Assembly (NCBI RefSeq): GCF_000023325.1
Contig: NC_012785.1
Span: 2,170,001-2,234,000, forward strand
DNA: 64,000 nt
Direction: 5' to 3'
From: Kosmotoga olearia TBF 19.5.1
Lineage (GTDB): Bacteria > Thermotogota > Thermotogae > Petrotogales > Kosmotogaceae
A program made the position numbers and the translations under genes. The notes beneath the pieces were generated by a model. The model was given only the letters and a program-made list of their open reading frames with translations, searched no databases and was not told the DNA's origin. Shown one piece after another: positions 52,761 through 60,615 of this stretch. How positions within the stretch are numbered: position 1 is the stretch's first letter; each line of letters starts with the position of its first letter.

Positions 52761-53168
52761 TTGCAATGGATAAAATCAAAAACATTGTATCCTCTCTTGA
52801 CCATTTAGTGCGTTATCCAATGGTAGAAAAATTGTTCATTATGTTTACCGATTGAATCAAAGTTTCTTAAAAATAGACTATTGTCACTAAGCTGTTTTAA
52901 CCCTTCTAATAACACTGCGATTAAATTTGTAGCAGGAATATTTGTTCGACCTTAAGCCTTTACCTAAAGTGCGAATTCTTATTCAGGAAATTCGATTGAT
53001 TTTAAATTCTATTCTGTTCTCTTCTGTTTTAAAGTTTACGCTTCTAAAATTAAACGAACATTAAAGGAAACAATTTCCCTTTTTCATTGGTTCTATTCCC
53101 TCAAATCTATGAGTCCTGTCTATAAAGTTATTATGTCTGATACCCCGTTGTTGTCGGTACATGAAAAA
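52761..53168. other. Gene-free AT-rich stretch of about 400 bases
   Basis: I find no convincing reading frame, tRNA, repeat or terminator here. The composition is AT-rich, and stop codons are frequent in all frames. It may be a degraded gene or a spacer. It lies between a promoter and the terminator of the clostripain-like gene. Confidence 0.6.
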
Positions 53169-53203
53169 ATCGAGCAGGTGATTTGTGTTCCCCCCTGCTC
53201 GAT
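53163..53203 (-). terminator. Terminator of the clostripain-family gene
   Basis: A perfect ten-base-pair stem (ATCGAGCAGG / CCTGCTCGAT at 53194-53203 and 53169-53178) with a 15-base loop is followed on the minus strand by a run of T residues. It lies about 85 bases after the gene's stop. Confidence 0.75.
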
Positions 53204-53288
53204 AATCATTTATCATTTGCTTCCTACAAAGGTACGATTAATTTCAGATATTCAATAATCCGCCGGTAACCGGTGGAATTGTAGTTAA

Positions 53289-54998
53289 TTAGTTTAGTAT
53301 ATGACTCGCAAGGATCTCCCAGTAATTCCACCAGAAATCGAGTAAGTTAAAAGCGGAATAATAAGCATTATAAGCATCGTAAGTTTCCGGAAGGAAAATG
53401 CTAACGCCTTTTGAATTAGCACCTCCACCGCGTATTAGCGAATACGGGACGGCAGCATCTAGGGCTACCCACGCGGAGTAGGCACTGTCTTTAACATCTT
53501 GAGATACACCTTCATCATTGTAAATGTAACCAATAAAATCGCCAATTTCACATAACACGGCACCATGATAATAATCCACATAATACTGGGTTATTGCCGG
53601 GTAATATGTATTCAATATCCTTGATTTTAAATCCGCAGTTAATTCCTGATCCAGTTCACGCGCAAAATTATCAATTTCCGAATATAGCTCATCCATACAT
53701 CCCATTTTCCATACTGAAAGGCTCAATTCCACAGTATAGGGAAGTGATTCGAAGTACCTGTCCACTATATTTTTAGCCACATCATAAGCATCATCCAAAG
53801 GTCCGATATCATCTAAGAAATCATAATCCCAACCGTCTCCGGGTTCAGAAAAGGCGGAAGCTACAAAATAATCTGATGTGTTTCTTAATTGATAAGCTAC
53901 CTCTACGGTGCTCATCAAACAGGCATCCATGCCTAGAATGTCGAGTTTTTCCCCATTAAGAACCGTCTCCAAAACATCTTGAACTTCCTTAATTTTAAGG
54001 AATGTATCACTAGTATCATCGTAAATTATGCCTCTGGTACGCGTTGCGTCTTCATCTAACCAGGCTCCACCATGATTCCACAATATGAGTGCCTTATGAT
54101 TCGCCTCTATGGAATAGAAGTCTTCTAAGAATTGTTGTAATTCTGCAGGAGAACCTGAATCCACTTCCCTACCGATGTCTTCAGTATACATTTCTCCTGT
54201 TTCATCCAACCAGAAATAAAAATCGTCTGTGAAGTATTCGTATAAAGAATCCGATACATCAGAGATACCTACCACGGCAACATTATTGTTCAGTGTTTCC
54301 ATTTCCCCCAAATCCACGTAAGCTGCAGATTCCAGATTGTTGTCCGCTCCCATATATACTAAAAACAGCCAATCAATGGGATTTACAGTCACCTGAAATA
54401 CTCTATCAATCTTTGGAGCATCTGACAAATACGCTGTACAAGAGTATTCTCCAGAGCTTACAAAATATCCCTCAAAGGTTGCAACCCCATATTGGTCTGT
54501 ATAAACTATCGGATCAACACTCACCTTTTCTGTGCTCACTGAATAAAATCTCGCTATTGATCCAGAATAATCACTGCTAAGAGATACGGCAATATTCTCA
54601 ACAGGGTTTCCATAAGAGTCTTTTACGGTAACTGTTATATACGACCATTTTCCTGTGTAATGGGTCTCGCTGTCTGCTTCTATTGTGTACAGCGGTCTAT
54701 ACACTGCCACAATATTTTTAGGGGAATCAATGATAATTACGAGCGGGTTAGCATTACCAACATTTACCCCATTTACTTCCCAATGGTCGAAGTTGTAACC
54801 TTCAACATTTGGAGCAGTAAAACTTACCATAGTATCTTTGCTGTAAAAACCTGCACCTTCTATGGTAACATCAAGGTCCAAAGGTGATATAGAAGTTACG
54901 ACTTCATATTTTGGTTTAAAACAACCTGACAAGCTGAGAGCGAAAAGCAACGATATCACAGCGAATATCAGCAACCGATTAAATCTCTTTTTTGCCAT
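53289..54998 (-). CDS. Clostripain-family (C11) cysteine peptidase lipoprotein
   Basis: The 569-residue protein has a signal peptide with lipobox LSGC (Cys26), so it is lipid-anchored. An InlB-repeat-like segment (FDHWEVNGVNV) near residue 70 and an Ig-like domain (ITVTVKDSYGNPVENI) precede the catalytic domain. The C11 peptidase motifs are LILWNHGGAW, with the histidine, and LDILGMDACLMSTVEVAYQL, with the nucleophile cysteine. It probably acts at the cell surface, with unknown substrate. It is a single-gene unit. Confidence 0.9.
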   Translation of the reverse strand: MAKKRFNRLLIFAVISLLFALSLSGCFKPKYEVVTSISPLDLDVTIEGAGFYSKDTMVSFTAPNVEGYNFDHWEVNGVNVGNANPLVIIIDSPKNIVAVYRPLYTIEADSETHYTGKWSYITVTVKDSYGNPVENIAVSLSSDYSGSIARFYSVSTEKVSVDPIVYTDQYGVATFEGYFVSSGEYSCTAYLSDAPKIDRVFQVTVNPIDWLFLVYMGADNNLESAAYVDLGEMETLNNNVAVVGISDVSDSLYEYFTDDFYFWLDETGEMYTEDIGREVDSGSPAELQQFLEDFYSIEANHKALILWNHGGAWLDEDATRTRGIIYDDTSDTFLKIKEVQDVLETVLNGEKLDILGMDACLMSTVEVAYQLRNTSDYFVASAFSEPGDGWDYDFLDDIGPLDDAYDVAKNIVDRYFESLPYTVELSLSVWKMGCMDELYSEIDNFARELDQELTADLKSRILNTYYPAITQYYVDYYHGAVLCEIGDFIGYIYNDEGVSQDVKDSAYSAWVALDAAVPYSLIRGGGANSKGVSIFLPETYDAYNAYYSAFNLLDFWWNYWEILASHILN

Positions 54999-55067
54999 TT
55001 TATTCCTCCTTTAAATTAGTTAATTAGATTTAAATATCATTCACGGGTTACGATATTAAAGATTTTA

Positions 55068-55076
55068 ATTATATCA
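55068..55076 (-). promoter_or_regulatory. Extended -10 promoter of the clostripain-family gene
   Basis: The minus strand reads TGATATAAT about 70 bases before the ATG, giving a leader of about 60 bases. Confidence 0.5.
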
Positions 55077-55100
55077 TTTCTTGGAAACTGAATCTAAGAG

Positions 55101-55586
55101 TTATAAACAATTCCCATCGCTGTCAATAGCAACGATGAGAGGAAAATTTTTGACTTTCAATCTGTAAACCGCCTCAGGTCCAAGGTCGTGAAAGGCTATT
55201 ATCTTAGAAGAAATAATTCTTTGCGAAAGCGCCGCAGCAGCACCACTGGGAGCAATAAAGTAAACTGCTGAGTACTTTTTGCACAGTTCTCTCACAAAAT
55301 CATTTCTTCTACCTTTTCCCACGGTTGCAATAACCCCGAGATTCAGAAGCATTTCAAGGTATGAATCCATTCTCGAAGAAGTTGTGGGTCCTATTGAACC
55401 TATATTTCTTCCTTCGGGAGCTTTGGCTGGTCCGGCGTAAAATACGATCTTGCCTTCTAAATCAAAAGGAAGCGGAAGATTTCCTTCCAGTATCGTTTTT
55501 GTTCTCTTTTGTGCGGCATCGCGCATAACAATGAGTTCGCCGGTGTACTCAATTTCACTTCCAACCTTAAGTTCCTTTATCTTCAA
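55101..55586 (-). CDS. Fumarase/tartrate dehydratase class I, beta subunit
   Basis: The 161-residue protein is the C-terminal domain of class I iron-sulfur hydro-lyases as a separate subunit. It has AGPAKAPEGRNIGSIGPTTS near residue 52 and YFIAPSGAAAALSQRI near 112. I chose TTG 55586 because GGGAGG lies seven bases before it. It overlaps the alpha gene by 20 bases. With the alpha subunit it hydrates fumarate to malate, or acts on a related hydroxy-acid. Confidence 0.93.
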   Translation of the reverse strand: MKIKELKVGSEIEYTGELIVMRDAAQKRTKTILEGNLPLPFDLEGKIVFYAGPAKAPEGRNIGSIGPTTSSRMDSYLEMLLNLGVIATVGKGRRNDFVRELCKKYSAVYFIAPSGAAAALSQRIISSKIIAFHDLGPEAVYRLKVKNFPLIVAIDSDGNCL

Positions 55587-56394
55587 AAACAATCCTCCCT
55601 TTCCTGCAAATGAAGCAATCTACAGAAACCGCAACAGGCAGCGTCGCTATGTGCGTGGGATAGTACTCGATACTCACGGAATAGGCAGAGATACCATTCC
55701 CCAATCCCTGGTAACCAATTTTTAAAGCATTTACATCTTCCAGAATCTCATTTTCAAGTTCGTTATATTTTTCGTTCGGATTTTTCCGGTTGAAAGGGTT
55801 GGTTAGAGCGAGTTTCGAAAGGAGCATAGCTTTATCAGCCGTACCTCCAATTCCTATACCTATATTCAAGGGTGGACAGGCATTCGGTCCCAGTTCTTTT
55901 ATATGATTTACAACAGCATTTTTAATTTCCTCTGGTTCAGCGGAGGGTTTTAACATAAACAAAGCGCTCAGATTTTCGCTTCCTCCGCCCTTAATGAGGA
56001 ACCTAACTTCCATATGTCTTCCTTTCGTGTGGAATACATGGCAGACAACCGGTGTGTTGTCGCCAGTGTTCTTTCGTTCATAAAGAGGATCGGATACAAT
56101 GGAATATCTGTATGGCTGAGTGGTATAAACTTCTCTTACAGCTCGTTCAAGGGAAGCACAGATCGGTTCCTCGAGGCAGACTTCATGTCCCAAAAACACA
56201 AAAAATTCAAGCATTCCCGTGTCCTGACAGATAGGGAGCCCTTTTTCAGCAGCAAGTTTGAAATTCTCTTTTATTATCTCAGAAAATGGGCCGCTATACT
56301 GCGAAGCCTGTTCGACAACATATGGATCAGCAATCGTGTTTGCCTCTATAATTGACTTAGAAACTGCATTTATGATTTCAGAGCTTTTGATCAT
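55567..56394 (-). CDS. Fumarase/tartrate dehydratase class I, alpha subunit
   Basis: The 275-residue alpha subunit binds a catalytic [4Fe-4S] cluster. The expected cysteines appear in LPICQDTG near residue 53, GPNACPPLNIGIGIGG near 175 and VDCFICRKG near the end. It starts the fumAB pair, with the beta subunit gene overlapping. The ATG follows AGGAG. Confidence 0.94.
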   Translation of the reverse strand: MIKSSEIINAVSKSIIEANTIADPYVVEQASQYSGPFSEIIKENFKLAAEKGLPICQDTGMLEFFVFLGHEVCLEEPICASLERAVREVYTTQPYRYSIVSDPLYERKNTGDNTPVVCHVFHTKGRHMEVRFLIKGGGSENLSALFMLKPSAEPEEIKNAVVNHIKELGPNACPPLNIGIGIGGTADKAMLLSKLALTNPFNRKNPNEKYNELENEILEDVNALKIGYQGLGNGISAYSVSIEYYPTHIATLPVAVSVDCFICRKGRIVFEDKGT

Positions 56395-56431
56395 ACTCGC
56401 TCCTATCTATATCTTTAGAGTATTCACATCC

Positions 56432-56440
56432 AATATAACA
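56432..56440 (-). promoter_or_regulatory. Extended -10 promoter of the fumarase genes
   Basis: The minus strand reads TGTTATATT about 40 bases before the alpha subunit start, with no clear -35 box. Confidence 0.45.
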
Positions 56441-56470
56441 GGTTAAAAGGGGTTCATTGGCACCTCGGTA

Positions 56471-57301
56471 TCAAGCAAAATCGTTCAGCAGAGTACCTTT
56501 CAAAATCGTTACTGCATTCCCGGTGATGTAAACCCTGTCACCTCCAGTAATTTCAAGAAGGAGTTCTCCACCACGTTCAGAAGCCTGATAGGCCTGCATT
56601 TTTTTCTTTCCGAGTCGTTCCATCCAGAAAGGACCCAGGACAGTGTGTGCTGAACCGGTTACAGGATCCTCATCAATCCCTACCCACGGTGCAAAGTATC
56701 TTGATACGATATCGTATCCATCATTACCTCTGGCGGTTGCTATAAGCCCTCTTATCTCGTAATTAGTTTTCAATGAGAGAAGCCTTTTAAAGTCAGGTTT
56801 TAATTCCCTGATAATAGAAGCTTGTTCGAATTCAACAAGGAGCTTTGCGGTTTTTTGACCATAAAAGGTTTTCATATTTTCTGAGTATCCAAGGACCTCT
56901 TTCAATCCTTTAGGAATTGGTACCGGGATTGGTTTATCCTGCGGGAAATTCAATCTTACGCTATCAGAAACAAGCTCTGCTTCATGGATACCACTGAGTG
57001 TTTTAAAACGGATTTTTCCACGACAACCGTATTCAGAAAACAGTATCCAGGCCGTAGCAAGGGTAGCATGACCGCACAAAGGAACTTCTACCTGTGGAGT
57101 GAACCATCTGAGTTCAAAGACACCAGAATCCATCGCTTCTTTGGACATAATCACAAATGCTGTTTCCGAAAAGTTCATCTCTCTGGCTATAGCAAGATAA
57201 TTTTTTGAAGAAAGAGGTTTTTTCAAAACACACACGGCGGCTGGATTTCCGGAATAAGCTTTTCTCGTAAAGGCATCAACCTGAAAAATCACTATTTTCA
57301 T
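56471..57301 (-). CDS. PhzF-family isomerase/epimerase
   Basis: The 276-residue protein matches the PhzF family (diaminopimelate-epimerase-like fold). The N-terminal VDAFTRKAYSGNPAAVCVL, EMNFSETAFVI with the catalytic glutamate near residue 45, LCGHATLATAWIL near 73 and EDPVTGSAHTVLGPFW near 210 are present. The substrate is unknown; PhzF itself isomerises a phenazine precursor. I chose ATG 57301 behind GAGGTGA. It lies 24 bases after the beta-rich protein gene and may share its promoter. Confidence 0.92.
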   Translation of the reverse strand: MKIVIFQVDAFTRKAYSGNPAAVCVLKKPLSSKNYLAIAREMNFSETAFVIMSKEAMDSGVFELRWFTPQVEVPLCGHATLATAWILFSEYGCRGKIRFKTLSGIHEAELVSDSVRLNFPQDKPIPVPIPKGLKEVLGYSENMKTFYGQKTAKLLVEFEQASIIRELKPDFKRLLSLKTNYEIRGLIATARGNDGYDIVSRYFAPWVGIDEDPVTGSAHTVLGPFWMERLGKKKMQAYQASERGGELLLEITGGDRVYITGNAVTILKGTLLNDFA

Positions 57302-57325
57302 CGGCACATATCACCTCATATAGGT

Positions 57326-57766
57326 TCAAAACTCAAAATACGCTGTCAACGTAGGAATTGGTTTTAATCCTGTCTCGACCAAAAAATCCAAAGGCACGTT
57401 AATTGGCAATCCGACCTGTCCACCAAGAAAAAGAGAGCCAACACCCAGATTCATTCCAAGATTAGCACCAATTCTTCCAAGAAGCAGGCATTTTTTCTCT
57501 TCAAGCTGAATAAATCCTTCAAAACCTGTATGTACCCGGAAGGATCCGAAATCCTTAGATATGAAAACACCGGGCACAAACAGTGATATTCCGGAATCAT
57601 CGAATATGAATCCATTCTTTAATTGAACACTAAATTCTCCAACATCTATGCTTACAGCAAGGAAAGGTTCAGTGTGTCCGTGCAGGTTTATTCCAATACT
57701 TATTCTAAACGCATACAGACTGGAAAAGATAAACAAGACTACCACCAGTATAAATTTCAATCTCAT
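57326..57766 (-). CDS. Small secreted beta-rich protein, possible outer-membrane barrel
   Basis: The 146-residue protein has a signal peptide (RLKFILVVVLFIFSSLYA) and then a beta-rich sequence ending in TAYFEF. I do not recognise a family. The C-terminal FLVETGLKPIPTLTAYFEF resembles FIETGVEAF ... PVPFYYAMLGLSF of the protein at 52228-52722, so the two may be distant paralogues. The ATG at 57766 follows GAAGGTGA; a GTG four codons upstream overlaps that site. Confidence 0.7.
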   Translation of the reverse strand: MRLKFILVVVLFIFSSLYAFRISIGINLHGHTEPFLAVSIDVGEFSVQLKNGFIFDDSGISLFVPGVFISKDFGSFRVHTGFEGFIQLEEKKCLLLGRIGANLGMNLGVGSLFLGGQVGLPINVPLDFLVETGLKPIPTLTAYFEF

Positions 57767-57796
57767 CGCAATTTTCACCTTCTTTTTACTAAATCT

Positions 57797-57825
57797 ATTC
57801 TAACCTTTATTGTGTACAGAGCCAA
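57797..57825 (-). promoter_or_regulatory. Promoter of the beta-rich protein/phzF genes
   Basis: The minus strand has TTGGCT (57825-57820), a 17-base spacer and TAGAAT (57802-57797). The inverted repeat AGCTGTT / AACAGCT (57825-57831 and 57839-57845) abuts the -35 box. Confidence 0.6.
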
Positions 57826-57868
57826 GCTGTTTTCGATCAACAGCTAGGAATTATGAAGGAATTGCCTG

Positions 57869-57896
57869 GCGTATGCTATAGAATAATAGTATACGC
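57869..57896 (+). promoter_or_regulatory. Palindromic operator candidate over the flavodoxin promoter
   Basis: Two 11-base arms, GCGTATGCTAT and ATAGTATACGC, match at ten of eleven positions around a six-base spacer. A -35-like TTGCCT (57863-57868) and -10-like TATAGA or TAATAG lie on and beside it. The ribosome binding site begins only a few bases downstream, so a protein bound here would block transcription. A weak terminator role is possible, but only four T residues follow. Confidence 0.55.
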
Positions 57897-57916
57897 TTTT
57901 GTCGGGAGGTGATGAA

Positions 57917-58414
57917 ATGAAAGCACTTCTAGTTTATTACAGCCTAACCGGTTCGGTAAAAGAAATCGTAAAAACTGTTCAAAAAAATTCTGGATTACCT
58001 GCAAGGGAGCTTATAGACACCAAAAGACGAGACAATGTGCTAGGCGCAGGATTTGCTGCTTTTTTTGGAATTTCTACCAAACTTAAAGATCCCAATTACG
58101 ATGTTTCTAAATACGATACTCTTATACTCCTTACGCCTATCTGGGCTGGATGTCCTACTCCTGCTATGAATACTTTTATACGAAGAGCTGATTTGAGAGG
58201 TAAAAAAATTTTTTTAGTAGGTGTTGGAGCCGCGCCAAACAACAAAAGAGCGATAGAAAAATTCAGAAGAATCGTTAGAAAATTTGGTGGCAGAATCATA
58301 GGTACCCGTACTTATCGTGGCATAAATCCAATGAGAAAGAAATTCCAGCAACGCTGGAAAGATCTTGAAGAAGCCGGGCATGAACTTACCCGTATATTTA
58401 TGGAAAATGATTAA
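57917..58414 (+). CDS. Flavodoxin-family protein
   Basis: The 165-residue FMN-binding protein starts MKALLVYYSLTGSVKEIVKT, a phosphate-binding loop of flavodoxins, and has LLTPIWAGCPTPAMNTFI near residue 76, the isoalloxazine-side loop. The C-terminal half is rich in lysine and arginine. It may be an electron carrier or a quinone/oxygen-reactive flavoprotein. The ATG at 57917 follows GGGAGGTGA. A palindrome over its promoter suggests specific control. The next gene is convergent, with six bases between the stops. Confidence 0.85.
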   Translation: MKALLVYYSLTGSVKEIVKTVQKNSGLPARELIDTKRRDNVLGAGFAAFFGISTKLKDPNYDVSKYDTLILLTPIWAGCPTPAMNTFIRRADLRGKKIFLVGVGAAPNNKRAIEKFRRIVRKFGGRIIGTRTYRGINPMRKKFQQRWKDLEEAGHELTRIFMEND

Positions 58415-58420
58415 GAAGAA

Positions 58421-58765
58421 TTATTCTAACAGTTCGATCCTTATTCCCAGAACCCCGTACTTTCTTTCCTGTTCTCTGGTGTAGATTTTATAAGTACTTT
58501 CAAGCATCCATTCAAGTGTTTTTCCTTCTCTTCCAAAATATTTGAAAGGAATATCCCGATAAAGCTGTTCAAACGTTTCATAGTGTAAAAGTCCCACAAC
58601 CTTTACCCTTAACTTTTCGTTGAGGTCAGGCAATTTAGAGAAAACAATAGTGTCACCAATCTTTATTTTCTGCCTTTTCTCATCGTTCAATCTGACTTCT
58701 ATAACTTTCTTTCTCGTTTTGATAAGCTCAAAAGGTTCAGGAAGCAGCTTCATTTTATGTTCCAT
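58421..58765 (-). CDS. ASCH-domain protein
   Basis: The 114-residue protein matches the ASCH fold: PEPFELIKTRKKVIEVRLND near residue 9, KIKIGDTIVFSKL near 34 and YGVLGIRIEL at the end. ASCH domains bind RNA or hydrolyse modified nucleosides such as N4-acetylcytidine. Which applies here is unknown. AAGGAGAGTGAG precedes the ATG. Confidence 0.85.
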   Translation of the reverse strand: MEHKMKLLPEPFELIKTRKKVIEVRLNDEKRQKIKIGDTIVFSKLPDLNEKLRVKVVGLLHYETFEQLYRDIPFKYFGREGKTLEWMLESTYKIYTREQERKYGVLGIRIELLE

Positions 58766-58833
58766 ATAATCTCACTCTCCTTCGCATAACGCCAGAGATA
58801 CAGTTATTCGCTCCTGCAAGCAAAGTTTAATAC

Positions 58834-59538
58834 CTATTTGAATTTAACCCAATGAACATTCTTGTCTTCGATAAATCCGAGACTCTTTGCCAGGTTCATA
58901 GAAGGAATATTGCTCTCTTCTATCTGTACGAAGGGAACGTTGCCCGATTTCCTGACTTTTTGTATCATTGAGATCATGAGAGCCTTTGCATATCCCCTTC
59001 TTCTATAAGCAGGCAGCACGTTCAAAATACCAATCGCGCCATCGTCCTGAGTCATTATCCAGCCCACTAGAGTTTCGCCATCGTAAATTCCGAATCCTCC
59101 AGCTTTTTCTATTCGTTCCCTTATGTAATCGGAATCGGTATATTCACGGTATTCGTAGTTTTCGAAGATGTAATCGGCCATTTCTGGTCTCAAAGGTTTA
59201 ACGCCTATGGTAGTCTTGGGTAAAGTTACATAATCTGGCAGGTAGAGCCTTATGCAGGAAAGTATCCAATCAACCTCTCTATCGGCGATTACATATGGAA
59301 GCATCCAGTCCTCAAGAACAGCATAGCAGGTTTCTGCCGAAATTCTTTTGAGCAGTTCTTTGAATTCTTCCAGGTTTTCAGAGCTTATGTATACCCAGTC
59401 TCTATCGCTTTTACCTTTTATTGCGACCGATTCGCCCACGATCTCCACTAATTCTATAGGGTAGTCTTTGCAGAAATTGATAATACTGCGGTTCTGTACC
59501 CTATTTTTTTCAAGGATCCGGAGCGCCCTTTCAATCAT
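58834..59538 (-). CDS. GNAT-family N-acetyltransferase
   Basis: The 234-residue protein has a C-terminal GNAT domain, with the acetyl-CoA binding segment GILNVLPAYRRRGYAKALMI near residue 170 and IPSMNLAKSLGF near 213. The first 110 residues are a family-specific N-terminal domain that I do not recognise. The substrate is unknown. It appears to be a single-gene unit. Confidence 0.85.
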   Translation of the reverse strand: MIERALRILEKNRVQNRSIINFCKDYPIELVEIVGESVAIKGKSDRDWVYISSENLEEFKELLKRISAETCYAVLEDWMLPYVIADREVDWILSCIRLYLPDYVTLPKTTIGVKPLRPEMADYIFENYEYREYTDSDYIRERIEKAGGFGIYDGETLVGWIMTQDDGAIGILNVLPAYRRRGYAKALMISMIQKVRKSGNVPFVQIEESNIPSMNLAKSLGFIEDKNVHWVKFK

Positions 59539-59598
59539 ACCTGCAACCCCCTCTTCCCAATGACCTAACCTATTTTAATCTCCGTGCAGGTTACCTAC

Positions 59599-59634
59599 AA
59601 AAAAAGAGAGGAAGTCTTCTACTTCCTCTCTTTT
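59599..59634 (-). terminator. Terminator of tRNA-Glu
   Basis: A stem GAGAGGAAGT / ACTTCCTCTC with a five-base loop is followed on the minus strand by seven T residues, directly downstream of the tRNA. Confidence 0.88.
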
Positions 59635-59642
59635 CTCTTCTC

Positions 59643-59717
59643 TGGCAGCCCCACGGGGAATCGAACCCCGACCTTCGGACTGAGAATCCGATGGACTAGC
59701 CGTTATCCTATGGGGCC
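59643..59717 (-). tRNA. tRNA-Glu (anticodon CUC)
   Basis: The minus strand folds into a 75-base tRNA with encoded CCA. The acceptor pair is GGCCCCA / TGGGGCT with a first-pair G-U, the discriminator is G, and the T loop is TTCGATT. The anticodon loop TTCTCAG gives CUC, reading GAG. Confidence 0.93.
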
Positions 59718-59728
59718 ATGCACTGAAA

Positions 59729-59757
59729 ATATTATCATAAGAATCGGGGCTTGTAAA
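59729..59757 (-). promoter_or_regulatory. Promoter of tRNA-Glu
   Basis: The minus strand has TTTACA (59757-59752), a 17-base spacer and TAATAT (59734-59729), placing the start just upstream of the tRNA 5' end. Confidence 0.6.
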
Positions 59758-59788
59758 TACCTGTTTTTTGATTCTAAGCGATAGAGAG

Positions 59789-59794
59789 TATAAT
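59789..59794 (+). promoter_or_regulatory. -10 element of the lipase-like gene
   Basis: A perfect TATAAT lies about 30 bases before the ATG. The matching -35 is weak (TTTTGA at a 17-base spacing). Confidence 0.5.
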
Positions 59795-59823
59795 ATTTTT
59801 GTTAAAAACGGGGAGGGATAGCG

Positions 59824-60615
59824 ATGTTCATTAGAAAATGGTCTACAAATAATAAACCCGTGGGAAGTATCATTATCGTTCATGGATTAGAAGAACATTC
59901 GGGGCGTTATGATCCTTTTGCCCGGTTCTTGACTTCAAAAGGGTTTACTGTTTACTCTTCAGATCTTCCAGGCCACGGAGTAAGTTCCTCACCTTATGGT
60001 CATATAGATTCTTTTAATGAATTCTTTGAGACTGTCGAAACCCTTATGAACATTGCTAACATAGAATTTCCGGATTTACCTCTTTACCTTTTTGGACACA
60101 GCATGGGCGCTCTGGTGTCTATAAGAGTTGCACAGGAAAGAACGGAAGATTTTAAGGCCTGTGTGTTCAGCGCACCTCCATTACATTCTCTTAAAAAGCA
60201 GGCTGGTGGGCTTGTGCCTTTATTGATCGTTCTTAATATGGTTGCTCCGTTTGTAAGATTCAGTAATAGAATCGATCCCAACAAACTCTCAACAAACCCT
60301 GAGGCGGTTAAAAGATATATTAATGATCCTTTCGTTCACGACAAAATATCTGCAAGGCTCTTCAACAATATGGATAAGAACATATCAATAGCATGGCAGA
60401 AAACGGATAATCTGCCAGATTCGGTTATGTTCGTTTACGGCACTGATGATACCGTGATTTCAGTTGATGCCATAAAGGAATTCTTTGAAAAAGTCTCTGC
60501 TAAAAACAAGCGGATTGTTGAAATTGAAGGAGGAAAACACGAAATCTTTGAAGATCTTGAACGCAAAGAGAGATTTTTCAATGAAATAGCCAGCTATTTC
60601 TTAGACAACCTGTGA
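59824..60615 (+). CDS. Alpha/beta hydrolase, monoacylglycerol lipase/lysophospholipase type
   Basis: The 263-residue enzyme has the nucleophile elbow GHSMGA near residue 93, the acid in FVYGTDDTVI near 207 and the histidine in GGKHEIFED near 237. The oxyanion HGLEEHSGRYD near 20 and DLPGHGVSS near 47 are typical of the monoglyceride lipase group. It probably hydrolyses short or monoacyl lipid esters in the cytoplasm. Its 3' end overlaps the end of the convergent ribF gene by 15 bases. Confidence 0.9.
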   Translation: MFIRKWSTNNKPVGSIIIVHGLEEHSGRYDPFARFLTSKGFTVYSSDLPGHGVSSSPYGHIDSFNEFFETVETLMNIANIEFPDLPLYLFGHSMGALVSIRVAQERTEDFKACVFSAPPLHSLKKQAGGLVPLLIVLNMVAPFVRFSNRIDPNKLSTNPEAVKRYINDPFVHDKISARLFNNMDKNISIAWQKTDNLPDSVMFVYGTDDTVISVDAIKEFFEKVSAKNKRIVEIEGGKHEIFEDLERKERFFNEIASYFLDNL

